Positions 40,560 to 50,217 of a stretch of 64,000 nt of DNA are shown here, piece by piece. The number at the start of each line of letters is the position of its first letter. Position 1 is the first letter of the stretch. The translations under genes and the position numbers were made by a program. The stretch lies in NCBI GenBank assembly GCA_018806915.1, contig JAGKQI010000091.1:3348001-3412000 (forward strand), given 5' to 3'. The notes beneath the pieces are model-generated. The model was not told where the DNA came from and did no database searches. It saw only the letters and a list, made by a program, of their open reading frames with translations. Origin of the DNA: Phytophthora colocasiae (lineage: Eukaryota; Oomycota; Peronosporomycetes; Peronosporales; Peronosporaceae).

Positions 40560-41010
40560 GAGTGTATGCAAAGTAGAACGTTTGAAAAGTAGGGAGTAGA
40601 AAAAGTAAGGTAAAAAGTGTAGGAAGAGTAGAGAATAGAAAAAATAGGGTATAGGAAAATAAAGGATAGGTAAGTAGGGTATAGAAAAGTAGTGTAAGAA
40701 AAGTAGGATATAAAAAAGTGTAAGAAAAATTAGTTGAAAGAAAAGGAAGGTAAAGTGAAGAGAAAAAAAGTAATGTGATAGTAAAATGTTGTGTAAAAAA
40801 GAGTGTAGGAAGAGTAGAGTGTAGGAAAAAAAGTAGAGAATAGGAAAGTGTGATATAGAAAGTGTAGGAAGAAAAATGTAAGAAAATCTGTTAAAAAATG
40901 TAAAATATGGTGTAAGAAAAAAAGAGTATGAAGAGAAGGGTGAAGGGTGTAGAATATAGGGTGTAGGGTGTAAGGTGTAGGGTTTATGGTACCCTACACC
41001 CTTCACCCTA
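40560..41010 (+). repeat. Purine-rich, strand-asymmetric repeat
   Basis: About 430 bp almost free of C on the plus strand with loose TGTAAGAAAAG/GTGTAGGAAGAGTAG repeats, ending in a hairpin with 16-bp arms AGGGTGAAGGGTGTAG and its complement. Pyrimidine-rich in the inverted copy (47.9-48.17 kb). Long minus-strand frames across it are low-complexity Phe/Leu/Tyr/Ser and are not genes. Confidence 0.65.
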
Positions 41011-42439
41011 CACTCGCTAGTTCTCCTTACCAAATCTATTACGCCTTACATTCACCAACGGGAGCTGCCAATTTTACGTCTGAGTGTCTCTTGCTGCATC
41101 ACTAGTGCATCAAACCGTAGTTGCATAATACGCGTCGGATCTCGGCCATCTGCTCAATCATCTCAGCCATGTTGGCATCGTGTGCTAGCTTATTGTCTTC
41201 ATTAATCTCGGCCTTGTCTTCAAGTGCTTCGACCGCTTGGCCTTGATTATAGATCCTCGTCTCTACATCGCGTATCTCCTGTTGAATCCGTTCGGGATCC
41301 ATCTGAGCGCACGAAATATGCACCTCCCTATTTGCTTCCTCCAAACGATGGATCTGGCGCTGACGCTTGCGAGCGTGGTCTTTCCATTGTGTGTCTAACC
41401 GACGAACCATGACGCCCAGTGTTGCAGATATCTTGTCGCTTGCGCCGCTCCGGGTGTGGCCGGTTGCTTTGGGAGAGTTCTTGTAGCACATCGGGCACTG
41501 TTGTTTTCGCGCCACGCAGCAATCAACCCCCTCTTTGATGGAGAGGTTAAGGATGTTCACCTTCAGGCCGTTGAGCGATGTCATGTAGCACCTCCTGTAA
41601 CACTCCAGCATTTCGAACCACTCTATGCTGTTAGCCGTCATTGTGTGCACGAAGTATTGCCACGCCTCGCATAATGAGTCTGGTGTCGATGGTCCGTACG
41701 GCTGCTGCTGCTTGTACGCCTTGAAGAACCGCTTTTGACAAAACACATCGATAAGGTATTGCTCGGGGTTCATCTCGATGAGGTGGCCATCTCGCTCCCA
41801 TACCAACTGTGGCGCCTGAAAGGGTAGCAAACCAGTACAGTCAAAGAGCGGGATATCATCTTCCTTATCTTTCCGCTGGTAACCCTTCATCGATTCCTCA
41901 AATTCATCCAGCCAGGGGCAATGCGTGTGCGCCATTCGCTCGCGAAACCAGCTGCGTCCACCGGGGACCACCCCAGCAGAATCCTGGGATTGCTCGCGAT
42001 GGCTCGAATGCTCGCCGGGGAATACCCTAGCAAGCTTCGACACGTTATCATCCCCTTCGGTTAAACCTGAGAAACAGGTGGAGGCGTTGCTTGATGAGCG
42101 GCAGCATGCAGTCGGGGCTAGCTGAGTCGCCTGGTCATCGTGTAACTGAGCTTCGTCCGGGGCTAGCTGGGTCGCCTGGTCATCGTGTACCTGAGCTCTG
42201 TCCGGCTAAACTGGTTCTGTGAGCTCATCCATCCGGAGGCTCTTAACGGAACAATTGAAAGTGAAGACGGTGGTTGCATGTGATAGAACGGTGGCGCGCC
42301 TCTTCGGCTCGCGACTCTTCGCAGTGACGACGCCTGAGTGCACGATCTTCTGAAACCCTTGAGAATAAGCACATTATTTGTGAGGAATTTGATCAGTCGC
42401 GGAATGATGAACTGTTCATTTCTAATTCCCGCTTTTCAT
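40693..42439 (-). repeat. Block A, left copy of an inverted pair
   Basis: 1747 bp, near-identical complement of 46422-48168 (two amino-acid differences in its 313-residue ORF). The left side continues to a CAGTGCAGG terminus at 40535, while the right side is cut at CTTTTCAT and joined to block B. Confidence 0.93.
41102..42205 (-). CDS. Zinc-motif/coiled-coil protein of block A, left copy, 5' partial
   Basis: The frame is open for 367 codons from the codon after a TAG (42208-42206). It starts with two repeats of about 15 residues (core HDDQATQLAP), then a structured part (CPWLDEF, CTGLLPFQAPQLVW, YFVHTMTANSIEWFEMLECY) and a pair of Cys motifs (CCVARKQQCPMC, about residues 235-246 here). The C-terminal 110 residues are coiled coil (QQEIRDVETRIYNQ, ALEDKAEINED). 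There is no Met in the first about 55 residues, so the native start lies further up and is lost or spliced. Unknown family, perhaps a DNA- or RNA-binding protein carried by the element. Confidence 0.55.
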   Translation of the reverse strand, partial: PDRAQVHDDQATQLAPDEAQLHDDQATQLAPTACCRSSSNASTCFSGLTEGDDNVSKLARVFPGEHSSHREQSQDSAGVVPGGRSWFRERMAHTHCPWLDEFEESMKGYQRKDKEDDIPLFDCTGLLPFQAPQLVWERDGHLIEMNPEQYLIDVFCQKRFFKAYKQQQPYGPSTPDSLCEAWQYFVHTMTANSIEWFEMLECYRRCYMTSLNGLKVNILNLSIKEGVDCCVARKQQCPMCYKNSPKATGHTRSGASDKISATLGVMVRRLDTQWKDHARKRQRQIHRLEEANREVHISCAQMDPERIQQEIRDVETRIYNQGQAVEALEDKAEINEDNKLAHDANMAEMIEQMAEIRRVLCNYGLMH

Positions 42440-43191
42440 TTACTTTAGGTAATAATTTATTACTTAAAGTAAATGGTAATTAGGCTTGGGAAATGGATTG
42501 AATCGGATCAATCGATATGTCTCGTCTGACTAATCCATTGAATCCGATTGATCGATCGATCGGATCCAATCAAAAATGTATAAGATTCTAGGAGAAACAC
42601 AAAAAATGATATAGACCCTAGTGTTGGGATTCACAAGAAATGCGTTCTTGTAGGTATAGAGTCTACCCAATGACATTTAGAACTTTACGATTCTATGAAA
42701 CGATTAAGACATTCTGCATTAAATATTTGAGGTCATATTGTCGTTGTTGTTCGTCTCCAGGATGAGTTTTTTTTGCAGCAGGAGTCCTAGCAAGAAGTTT
42801 TTTGTTAGGAAGTATTTTTCGTAGGAGCCTAAGGCAGAGGAAAGTGATGAATTTTATTGTGTGTGGCTCTACGCTACCCGTCGGGACGCCGTCATGAAAT
42901 CGTCAGCAGACGCACCTTCCGTATATTCAATGCAGCATCTCGTTTTCGCGGAATACCAGCAATAGAGACTCCCGGAACACATCTGAAAACTACGCCACCG
43001 ATTACGTCTGCGGCTAGCCCACTGCAGACTCCGGCGGAAAATTAATGAGCATATATCCAACAGCGTCGGCGACACGCCTGCAACGCTGTAGCCACGTCGT
43101 ACCAGCACTTCTGCCTGCTTGTTGTTGAGCACCACCCAGCTCATCGAAGTGCCCGGGAACTTCCACGTCCCGTTGTGAAGCTGTCCATGGC

Positions 43192-43995
43192 ATGCCGAAC
43201 ATGTACAAGTCGCTCATCAAGAGTCTTGATTGGCGACTTGTACATGTACTTGATTCAAGATCATTGCCGCGCTGTCCGTCGTGGTATGCCCCACCGCTTA
43301 CCACTTCACCGCCCGAACTATCCGCTCCTCGAAGCTCAAGTCCAAGTGTGATACCTCTCTCAACTTTCCAGCAAATGTGCGAGGTAAACCCTACGTACAA
43401 GATCAAGTGGGAAGCTCTTAATAATTTCATTCCGCTGGATGACATCAAAGACGAAGACCTTGACGTTGAGTTCGATGTGACTTCCCTTTCAGACAAGAAA
43501 CTTGACTTGGTGCAGAAAACTATTGGAGATCTTTTCCAGGTTTTCCTAGACCTAATTGGTAAAACTTACGGACAATCCCGACTGACAACAAAAGACCAGA
43601 GCGACTTTGACACTTTCACAGCATTTTGTGTTGCGCCGTAGAAAGATGAAAGTGTCACGTTGGCTGCAGGGCACACTGGGGATCAATTATCAGAGGAGCG
43701 TGCACAGTTGGAGCAACGCTATGTTGAACCGCTCATCATCTACTTGTCTCGATGCCAGCAACGATGCTCCAAGTGTCAGCTTGGTTGCATGCTTTCAATG
43801 ACGCACTCGGCTGATATCGAGCATTCTTGCTGTACGGATCACCAGTGTCGAGGGAAATGCGAGTATGGGGAATGCCAAGAGAATGTGGAATTGTCTCCTC
43901 CGTGCTCTCGAAATACCGGTCACGAAGAGAAATGTGAATGTAATAAGGGAGATCATTGCTTTGCGCATGCGGCACATAATTTAAAGCGGTGCTAA
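43192..43995 (+). pseudogene. Chimeric ORF with Cys-rich region resembling large P-loop GTPase/NTPase proteins
   Basis: Frame 1 (43192-43641, 149 codons) has a helical region (LSDKKLDLVQKTIGDLFQVFL). After an indel in a G4 run near 43678, frame 2 continues with CSKCQLGC, CCTDHQCRGKC, HEEKCECNKGDHCF; the spacing of Cys and His is like the metal-binding insert of very large interferon-induced GTPase-like proteins. The right copy keeps the frame over this joint (49413-49802). The resemblance to such GTPases is from pattern memory, not a search. Confidence 0.4.
43199..43247. repeat. Perfect-arm hairpin in block B, left copy
   Basis: ACATGTACAAGTCGC (43199-43213) and its exact complement (43233-43247) around a partly complementary centre (TCATCAAGA / TCTTGATTG). 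Conserved in the other copy (50162-50210). Confidence 0.85.
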
Positions 43996-44333
43996 TGTCC
44001 GAGTACGCTACTGTTACAAAACAGGCATCACGTGCTGTTACAGTTCTGAACAATTCAGCTTCAAAGTGGTTGGAGGAAGATAAAGCATGCATGGTTCAGA
44101 CGTATGGCTACTCGCTCAATCTAAAGCAGTTTTGCGAGACGAGGTGGAATAGTATGCAAGGGTGTTTTGCTTCGCTACTTAGAGTACGTGGATCTCTACA
44201 AAATTTTGCGCTTACTTTTCGGGATGTAAATCTTACGAGCTTAAGTTACCCAGAACAGAACGCAAGTGCAACGGCTGCATATGATTCTCAACCACAGTGG
44301 TATCGCGGTTTCTACACAAAGAGAATACGCTGA
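43989..44333 (+). pseudogene. hAT-type transposase fragment in block B, left copy
   Basis: 114 codons; VTVLNNSASKWLEED and CETRWNSMQGCFASLLRVR (about residues 18-70) are as in hAT/DUF659 transposase-like proteins. Truncated both sides. It directly follows the Cys-rich fragment, suggesting fusion during element rearrangement. Confidence 0.6.
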
Positions 44334-44727
44334 CTACAGTGTAGTCACCAATGGCCCCAAAATCACAGCTTTGTGTACAGCTTTGTGCACCTTTAAGAGG
44401 ATTTAGTAGACCAATCAAAATACGTGTGTTATATTGTCTACTGACGTTCCCTGATGCCGACTGTTGACATTTGGACATAGACGGTCCAATCAGCCAGTTT
44501 TCTAAACTTTCTCAATACTTCACTTCACTATACGAAAACTTGTGAGGTGGGATATTTCGACACGAGGAAGATGATGTTGAGACTCCCATGTATCATAGAC
44601 GATTCAAAGGAAAAGACATGCTCTACGCATCGAGCACCCTTACTAGCGAGCAATCAAGAGTGCTGGTTCGGTTGGATGAATCCTACTCTGGGCGGGCTGG
44701 ACACAATGGGAGACAATTGAAACCCAA

Positions 44728-44971
44728 ATGAATAAATCCTTCGCTGGCTTGGCTGTCAAACGGAAAAAGATTGATAAGTATCTGCAGCCAAGTGAGAAAG
44801 AAGCAAAACATCCAAGAACTGGTGAGGTTCAAGGAGCAATACGGGGAATGCCAGACGACGATCTATCATCTTCAAGAAGAAGTTCATCACGAAATAGAGA
44901 ACGCCAAACAAGCGATCCAAGACAAAGAAATTCTTAATGCGATGTCGGAGCAGTGGGGGGGGGGGGGGGGG
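44728..44971 (+). pseudogene. Coiled-coil fragment ending in a G17 run, block B left copy
   Basis: A frame with LQEEVHHEIENAKQAIQ (helical) ends in a run of 17 G at 44955-44971; the right copy has 18 C. Another frame reads AVKRKKIDKYLQPSEKE. Probably C-terminal part of a hAT-type element protein. Confidence 0.4.
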
Positions 44972-45390
44972 TGAAGTCGGAGAAGCTCGCGGAGAAGTAA
45001 CCATGTCGTCCCGTCTACATAAATAGTGTGGATAGACACCCAGGCGCGAGCAAGAAGCTGGGGCGCGTGGCGAGCTGCTATTCACTTGTGCTCAGTATAG
45101 TACACATCTGCATGCCCATTGGTCACTTCCCAGGCATGGTGCAACCAGATAGACGCTTGTCACTTCGTCGTATATAGGCGCATACATCGTTTAACTGGTA
45201 ATGTACGTTTTATCAGCTTTCTGCGTTATAAAGATCTCTGATTGACTATTATGTGATGCTAAAACAGATGTATATACTCTCTAATAAAGGCAATGCGGCC
45301 AAAAGTGCACCCTTGCGAAATTTCAGCCCCCCCACACACGATGTGATGAAATATGGCTATCGATAAATGTTATTCTACAACCAAGGCGTG

Positions 45391-46017
45391 TTATTGCATT
45401 GAAGGGGAGGGAATCCTATGCATCTCGTTATATTTGCGTGGCTGGATGCCTGTTTGTTTGAGCTCGAAACTATCCGAAGTACCCGGCGTATGCGTAGCTG
45501 CCGTAGCCGCCGCTGCCTGAGCGTAGTCTCCTCGGCTCTCTTCATAACCCCTTACATCGGATCCATGCCGTCCTTCTCCCCCACGATTGTTGTCGTCGTA
45601 TCCCGATGAGGACCTCTCATCCGCACTGCGACCATAGCTTCCACCGTAATTGTAGCTCTCGTGATAGTTGTAACCAAGTTGATAACCGTAGTAATCTCGG
45701 GAGTTGTTGCTTGAAGACCAGGCTGGTCTTGATGGTAGTATTCTTGGCTGTCTGGACAAGTTAACACCATCGACAAAGCGTTTGCCATGGAAGTTCCACT
45801 GGCCATTCACCGGACGCTCGGACGCATTAGCGCACTGCACAAAAGGTGGATCCAACACGCAAGCATTTATCTTGACGAAGTTTTGAGCTGCCTTTATACC
45901 AAACACAGCCTGATACGGATCATTCTCGAAACCAGCTTGGAGGACCTGCTTGACGGTCGTTTGCTGACGAGAGCGAGGAGGCTTACTCGTCTTTCGTGTG
46001 ACCTCTGTAAATTCCAT
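45391..46017 (-). pseudogene. Argonaute linker-2 (L2) fragment fused to a Gly/Tyr/Ser-rich tail
   Basis: 208 codons. Residues 1-85 (VTRKTSKPPRSRQQ, AGFENDPYQAVFGI, CVLDPPFVQ, NGQWNFHGKRFVDG) correspond to the linker region between PAZ and MID of Argonaute proteins. After about residue 88 the sequence becomes Tyr/Gly/Ser/Arg-rich (RDYYGYQLGYNYHE, GYDDNNRGGEGRHG) and does not continue into MID or PIWI. Argonaute binds small RNAs in silencing. Either a chimera created by rearrangement or an old gene degraded downstream. No start context upstream of the Met. Confidence 0.65.
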
Positions 46018-46252
46018 ATCGTTAATCCTGAGGCAGCGCTGCCCAGTTCAAGGTCCCTGCTTTCAAGACCCCTGCTTTTACGCACATCTGCGTGAAGGCT
46101 GTGACATGTAGTGCAAAACACACCTACCGATCGAGGCGGATTGATTGGCGGCGAACATACATAAGTAGCACTAATTAGTGTTTCGAGGCACCTACTTTTT
46201 AACCCTAACCGCATCTGTCTAGTCCCGGTAACGGGTTCGGTACAGTATCCAG

Positions 46253-46430
46253 TGCAGGGTACTGCTTTTGAGAAATCTACAATGATTCAGTAGTGAGTTC
46301 GGTAGTGTGTTCGCTACCGATGCCAGTGCAGGCAACTCTCATGAAACGTCGGCGATTTCGTTGCGCCGCAATGTCATAGACTCTGTACTAAGTATGGTAC
46401 CTAAACCAGTGCAGGACTGTCATGAAAAGC
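46253..46430. repeat. Iterated CAGTGCAGG terminal repeats next to block A right copy
   Basis: CAGTGCAGG occurs near 46253, 46329 and at 46407, about 77 bp apart, each followed by a different tail (GTACTGC, CAACTCTCATG, ACTGTCATG). The unit at 46407-46430 is the terminus of block A's right copy. Confidence 0.55.
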
Positions 46431-46655
46431 GGGAATTAGAAATGAACAGTTCATCATTCCGCGACTGATCAAATTCCTCACAAATAATGTGCTTATTCTC
46501 AAGGGTTTCAGAAGATCGTGCACTCAGGCGTCGTCACTGCGAAGAGTCGCGAGCCGAAGAGGCGCGCCACCGTTCTATCACATGCAACCACCGTCTTCAC
46601 TTTCAATTGTTCCGTTAAGAGCCTCCGGATGGATGAGCTCACAGAACCAGTTTAG

Positions 46656-47759
46656 CCGGACAGAGCTCAGGTACACGATGACCAGGCGACCCAGCTAGCC
46701 CCGGACGAAGCTCAGTTACACGATGACCAGGCGACTCAGCTAGCCCCGACTGCATGCTGCCGCTCATCAAGCAACGCCTCCACCTGTTTCTCAGGTTTAA
46801 CCGAAGGGGATGATAACGTGTCGAAGCTTGCTAGGGTATTCCCCGGCGAGCATTCGAGCCATCGCGAGCAATCCCAGGATTCTGCTGGGGTGGTCCCCGG
46901 TGGACGCAGCTGGTTTCGCGAGCGAATGGCGCACACGCATTGCCCCTGGCTGGATGAATTTGAGGAATCGATGAAGGGTTACCAGCGGAAAGATAAGGAA
47001 GATGATATCCCGCTCTTTGACTGTACTGGTTTGCTACCCTTTCAGGCGCCACAGTTGGTATGGGAGCGAGATGGCCACCTCATCGAGATGAACCCCGAGC
47101 AATACCTTATCGATGTGTTTTGTCAAAAGCGGTTCTTCAAGGTGTACAAGCAGCAGCAGCCGTACGGACCATCGACACCAGACTCATTATGCGAGGCGTG
47201 GCAATACTTCGTGCACACAATGACGGCTAACAGCATAGAGTGGTTCGAAATGCTGGAGTGTTACAGGAGGTGCTACATGACATCGCTCAACGGCCTGAAG
47301 GTGAACATCCTTAACCTCTCCATCAAAGAGGGGGTTGATTGCTGCGTGGCGCGAAAACAACAGTGCCCGATGTGCTACAAGAACTCTCCCAAAGCAACCG
47401 GCCACACCCGGAGCGGCGCAAGCGACAAGATATCTGCAACACTGGGCGTCATGGTTCGTCGGTTAGACACACAATGGAAAGACCACGCTCGCAAGCGTCA
47501 GCGCCAGATCCATCGTTTGGAGGAAGCAAATAGGGAGGTGCATATTTCGTGCGCTCAGATGGATCCCGAACGGATTCAACAGGAGATACGCGATGTAGAG
47601 ACGAAGATCTATAATCAAGGCCAAGCGGTCGAAGCACTTGAAGACAAGGCCGAGATTAATGAAGACAATAAGCTAGCACACGATGCCAACATGGCTGAGA
47701 TGATTGAGCAGATGGCCGAGATCCGACGCGTATTATGCAACTACGGTTTGATGCACTAG
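46656..47759 (+). CDS. Zinc-motif/coiled-coil protein of block A, right copy, 5' partial
   Basis: 367 codons open from after TAG 46653-46655, ending TAG 47757-47759. Differs from the left copy at two positions in the last 313 residues (a Val for Ala in FFKVYKQ and a Lys for Arg in ETKIYNQ). The upstream part has two copies of HDDQATQLAP. Same comments on start as for the left copy. Retention of a perfect frame in both copies suggests the duplication is recent. Confidence 0.55.
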   Translation, partial: PDRAQVHDDQATQLAPDEAQLHDDQATQLAPTACCRSSSNASTCFSGLTEGDDNVSKLARVFPGEHSSHREQSQDSAGVVPGGRSWFRERMAHTHCPWLDEFEESMKGYQRKDKEDDIPLFDCTGLLPFQAPQLVWERDGHLIEMNPEQYLIDVFCQKRFFKVYKQQQPYGPSTPDSLCEAWQYFVHTMTANSIEWFEMLECYRRCYMTSLNGLKVNILNLSIKEGVDCCVARKQQCPMCYKNSPKATGHTRSGASDKISATLGVMVRRLDTQWKDHARKRQRQIHRLEEANREVHISCAQMDPERIQQEIRDVETKIYNQGQAVEALEDKAEINEDNKLAHDANMAEMIEQMAEIRRVLCNYGLMH

Positions 47760-47929
47760 TGATGCAGCAAGAGACACTCAGACGTAAAATTGGCAGCTCC
47801 CGTTGGTGAATGTAAGGCGTAATAGATTTGGTAAGGAGAACTAGCGAGTGTAGGGTGAAGGGTGTAGGGTACCATAAACCCTACACCTTACACCCTACAC
47901 CCTATATTCTACACCCTTCACCCTTCTCT

Positions 47930-48168
47930 TCATACTCTTTTTTTCTTACACCATATTTTACATTTTTTAACAGATTTTCTTACATTTTTCTTCCTACACT
48001 TTCTATATCACACTTTCCTATTCTCTACTTTTTTTCCTACACTCTACTCTTCCTACACTCTTTTTTACACAACATTTTACTATCACATTACTTTTTTTCT
48101 CTTCACTTTACCTTCCTTTTCTTTCAACTAATTTTTCTTACACTGTTTTATATCCTACTTTTCTTACA
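47930..48168 (-). repeat. Pyrimidine-rich tract, right copy of the purine repeat
   Basis: Complement of 40693-40930. TTTCTTACAC-type repeats. No gene. Confidence 0.65.
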
Positions 48169-49074
48169 GAGATCTTTATAACGCAGAAAGCTGATAAAAC
48201 GTGCATTACCAGTTAAACGATGTATGCGCCTATATACGACGAAGTGACAAGCGTCTATCTGGTTGCACCATGCCTGGGAAGTGACCAATGGGCATGCAGA
48301 TGTGTACTATACTGAGCACAAGTGAATAGCAGCTCGCCACGCGCCCCAGCTTCTTGCTCGCGCCTGGGTGTCTATCCACACTATTTATGTAGACGGGACG
48401 ACATGGTTACTTCTCCGCGAGCTTCTCCGACTTCACCCCCCCCCCCCCCCCCCACTGCTCCGACATCGCATTAAGAATTTCTTTGTCTTGGATCGCTTGT
48501 TTGGCGTTCTCTATTTCGTGATGAACTTCTTCTTGAAGATGATAGATCGTCGTCTGGCATTCCCCGTATTGCTCCTTGAACCTCACCAGTTCTTGGATGT
48601 TTTGCTTCTTTCTCACTTGGCTGCAGATACTTATCAATCTTTTTCCGTTTGACAGCCAAGCCAGCGAAGGATTTATTCATTTGGGTTTCAATTGTCTCCC
48701 ATTGTGTCCAGCCCGCCCAGAGTAGGATTCATCCAACCGAACCAGCACTCTTGATTGCTCGCTAGTAAGGGTGCTCGATGCGTAGAGCATGTCTTTTCCT
48801 TTGAATCGTCTATGATACATGGGAGTCTCAACATCATCTTCCTCGTGTCGAAATATCCCACCTCACAAGTTTTCGTATAGTGAAGTGAAGTATTGAGAAA
48901 GTTTAGAAAACTGGCTGATTGGACCGTCTATGTCCAAATGTCAACAGTCGGCATCAGGGAACGTCAGTAGACAATATAACACACGTATTTTGATTGGTCT
49001 ACTAAATCCTCTTAAAGGTGCACAAAGCTGTACACAAAGCTGTGATTTTGGGGCCATTGGTGACTACACTGTAG

Positions 49075-49419
49075 TCAGCGTATTCTCTTTGTGTAGAAAC
49101 CGCGATACCACTGTGGTTGAGAATCATATGCAGCCGTTGCACTTGCGTTCTGTTCTGGGTAACTTAAGCTCGTAAGATTTACATCCCGAAAAGTAAGCGC
49201 AAAATTTTGTAGAGATCCACGTACTCTAAATAGCGAAGCAAAACACCCTTGCATACTATTCCACCTCGTCTCGCAAAACTGCTTTAGATTGAGCGAGTAG
49301 CCATACGTCTGAACCATGCATGCTTTATCTTCCTCCAACCACTTTGAAGCTGAATTGTTCAGAACTGTAACAGCACGTGATGCCTGTTTTGTAACAGTAG
49401 CGTACTCGGACATTAGCAC
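49075..49419 (-). pseudogene. hAT-type transposase fragment in block B, right copy
   Basis: Same as 43989-44333 with one Leu-to-Phe difference (CFASLFRVR). Confidence 0.6.
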
Positions 49420-49802
49420 CGCTTTAAATTATGTGCCGCATGCGCAAAGCAATGATCTCCCTTATTACATTCACATTTCTCTTCGTGACCGGTATTTCGA
49501 GAGCACGGAGGAGACAATTCCACATTCTCTTGGCATTCCCCATACTCGCATTTCCCTCGACACTGGTGATCCGTACAGCAAGAATGCTCGATATCAGCCG
49601 AGTGCGTCATTGAAAGCATGCAACCAAGCTGACACTTGGAGCATCGTTGCTGGCATCGAGACAAGTAGATGATGAGCGGTTCAATATAGCGTTGCTCCAA
49701 CTGTGCACGCTCCTCTGATAATTGATCCCCCAGTGTGCCCTGCAGCCAACGTGACACTTTCATCTTTCTACGGCGCAACACAAAATGCTGTGAAAGTGTC
49801 AA
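49413..49802 (-). pseudogene. Cys-rich fragment in block B, right copy
   Basis: 129 codons, continuous over the G5 run where the left copy has G4 and is frameshifted. Cys/His pairs as in 43680-43995. Confidence 0.45.
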
Positions 49803-50217
49803 AGTCGCTCTGGTCTTTTGTTGTCAGTCGGGATTGTCCGTAAGTTTTACCAATTAGGTCTAGGAAAACCTGGAAAAGATCTCCAATAGTTTTCTGCACC
49901 AAGTCAAGTTTCTTGTCTGAAAGGGAAGTCACATCGAACTCAACGTCAAGGTCTTCGTCTTTGATGTCATCCAGCGGAATGAAATTATTAAGAGCTTCCC
50001 ACTTGATCTTGTACGTAGGGTTTACCTCGCACATTTGCTGGAAAGTTGAGAGAGGTATCACACTTGGACTTGAGCTTCGAGGAGCGGATAGTTCGGGCGG
50101 TGAAGTGGTAAGCGGTGGGGCATACCACGACGGACAGCGCGGCAATGATCTTGAATCAAGTACATGTACAAGTCGCCAATCAAGACTCTTGATGAGCGAC
50201 TTGTACATGTTCGGCAT
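49768..50217 (-). pseudogene. Helical fragment in block B, right copy
   Basis: 149 codons, same as 43192-43641 in the left copy. Frame starts at MPNMYKSLIK inside the hairpin. Confidence 0.35.
50162..50210. repeat. Perfect-arm hairpin in block B, right copy
   Basis: Counterpart of 43199-43247. Confidence 0.85.

Larger units (their letters stand above)
42448..45240 (+). repeat. Block B, left copy of an inverted pair
   Basis: 2793 bp, near-identical complement of 48167-50994 (right copy has about 35 extra bp near its outer end). It starts with a palindromic AT-rich terminus (TTTACTTTAGGTAATAA ... TTAAAGTAAA). It contains a hairpin (43199-43247), a Cys-rich fragment, a hAT fragment and a coiled-coil fragment with a G17 run. 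Confidence 0.93.
46422..48168 (+). repeat. Block A, right copy of the inverted pair
   Basis: Complement of 40693-42439. Here the CAGTGCAGG terminus side is complete (46407) and the purine/pyrimidine side is cut at TTCTTACA, joined to block B. Confidence 0.93.

Noticed and set aside
40281..41010. Possible interstitial telomere (TTTAGGG-like bits such as GTAGGGTTTAGGG)
   Set aside because: Only one or two imperfect units and a GTGTAGG pattern that does not keep the telomere period.
40548..41033. 161-codon ORF over the purine tract (and its mirror at 47828)
   Set aside because: Low-complexity Phe/Leu/Tyr/Ser reading of a strand-biased repeat.
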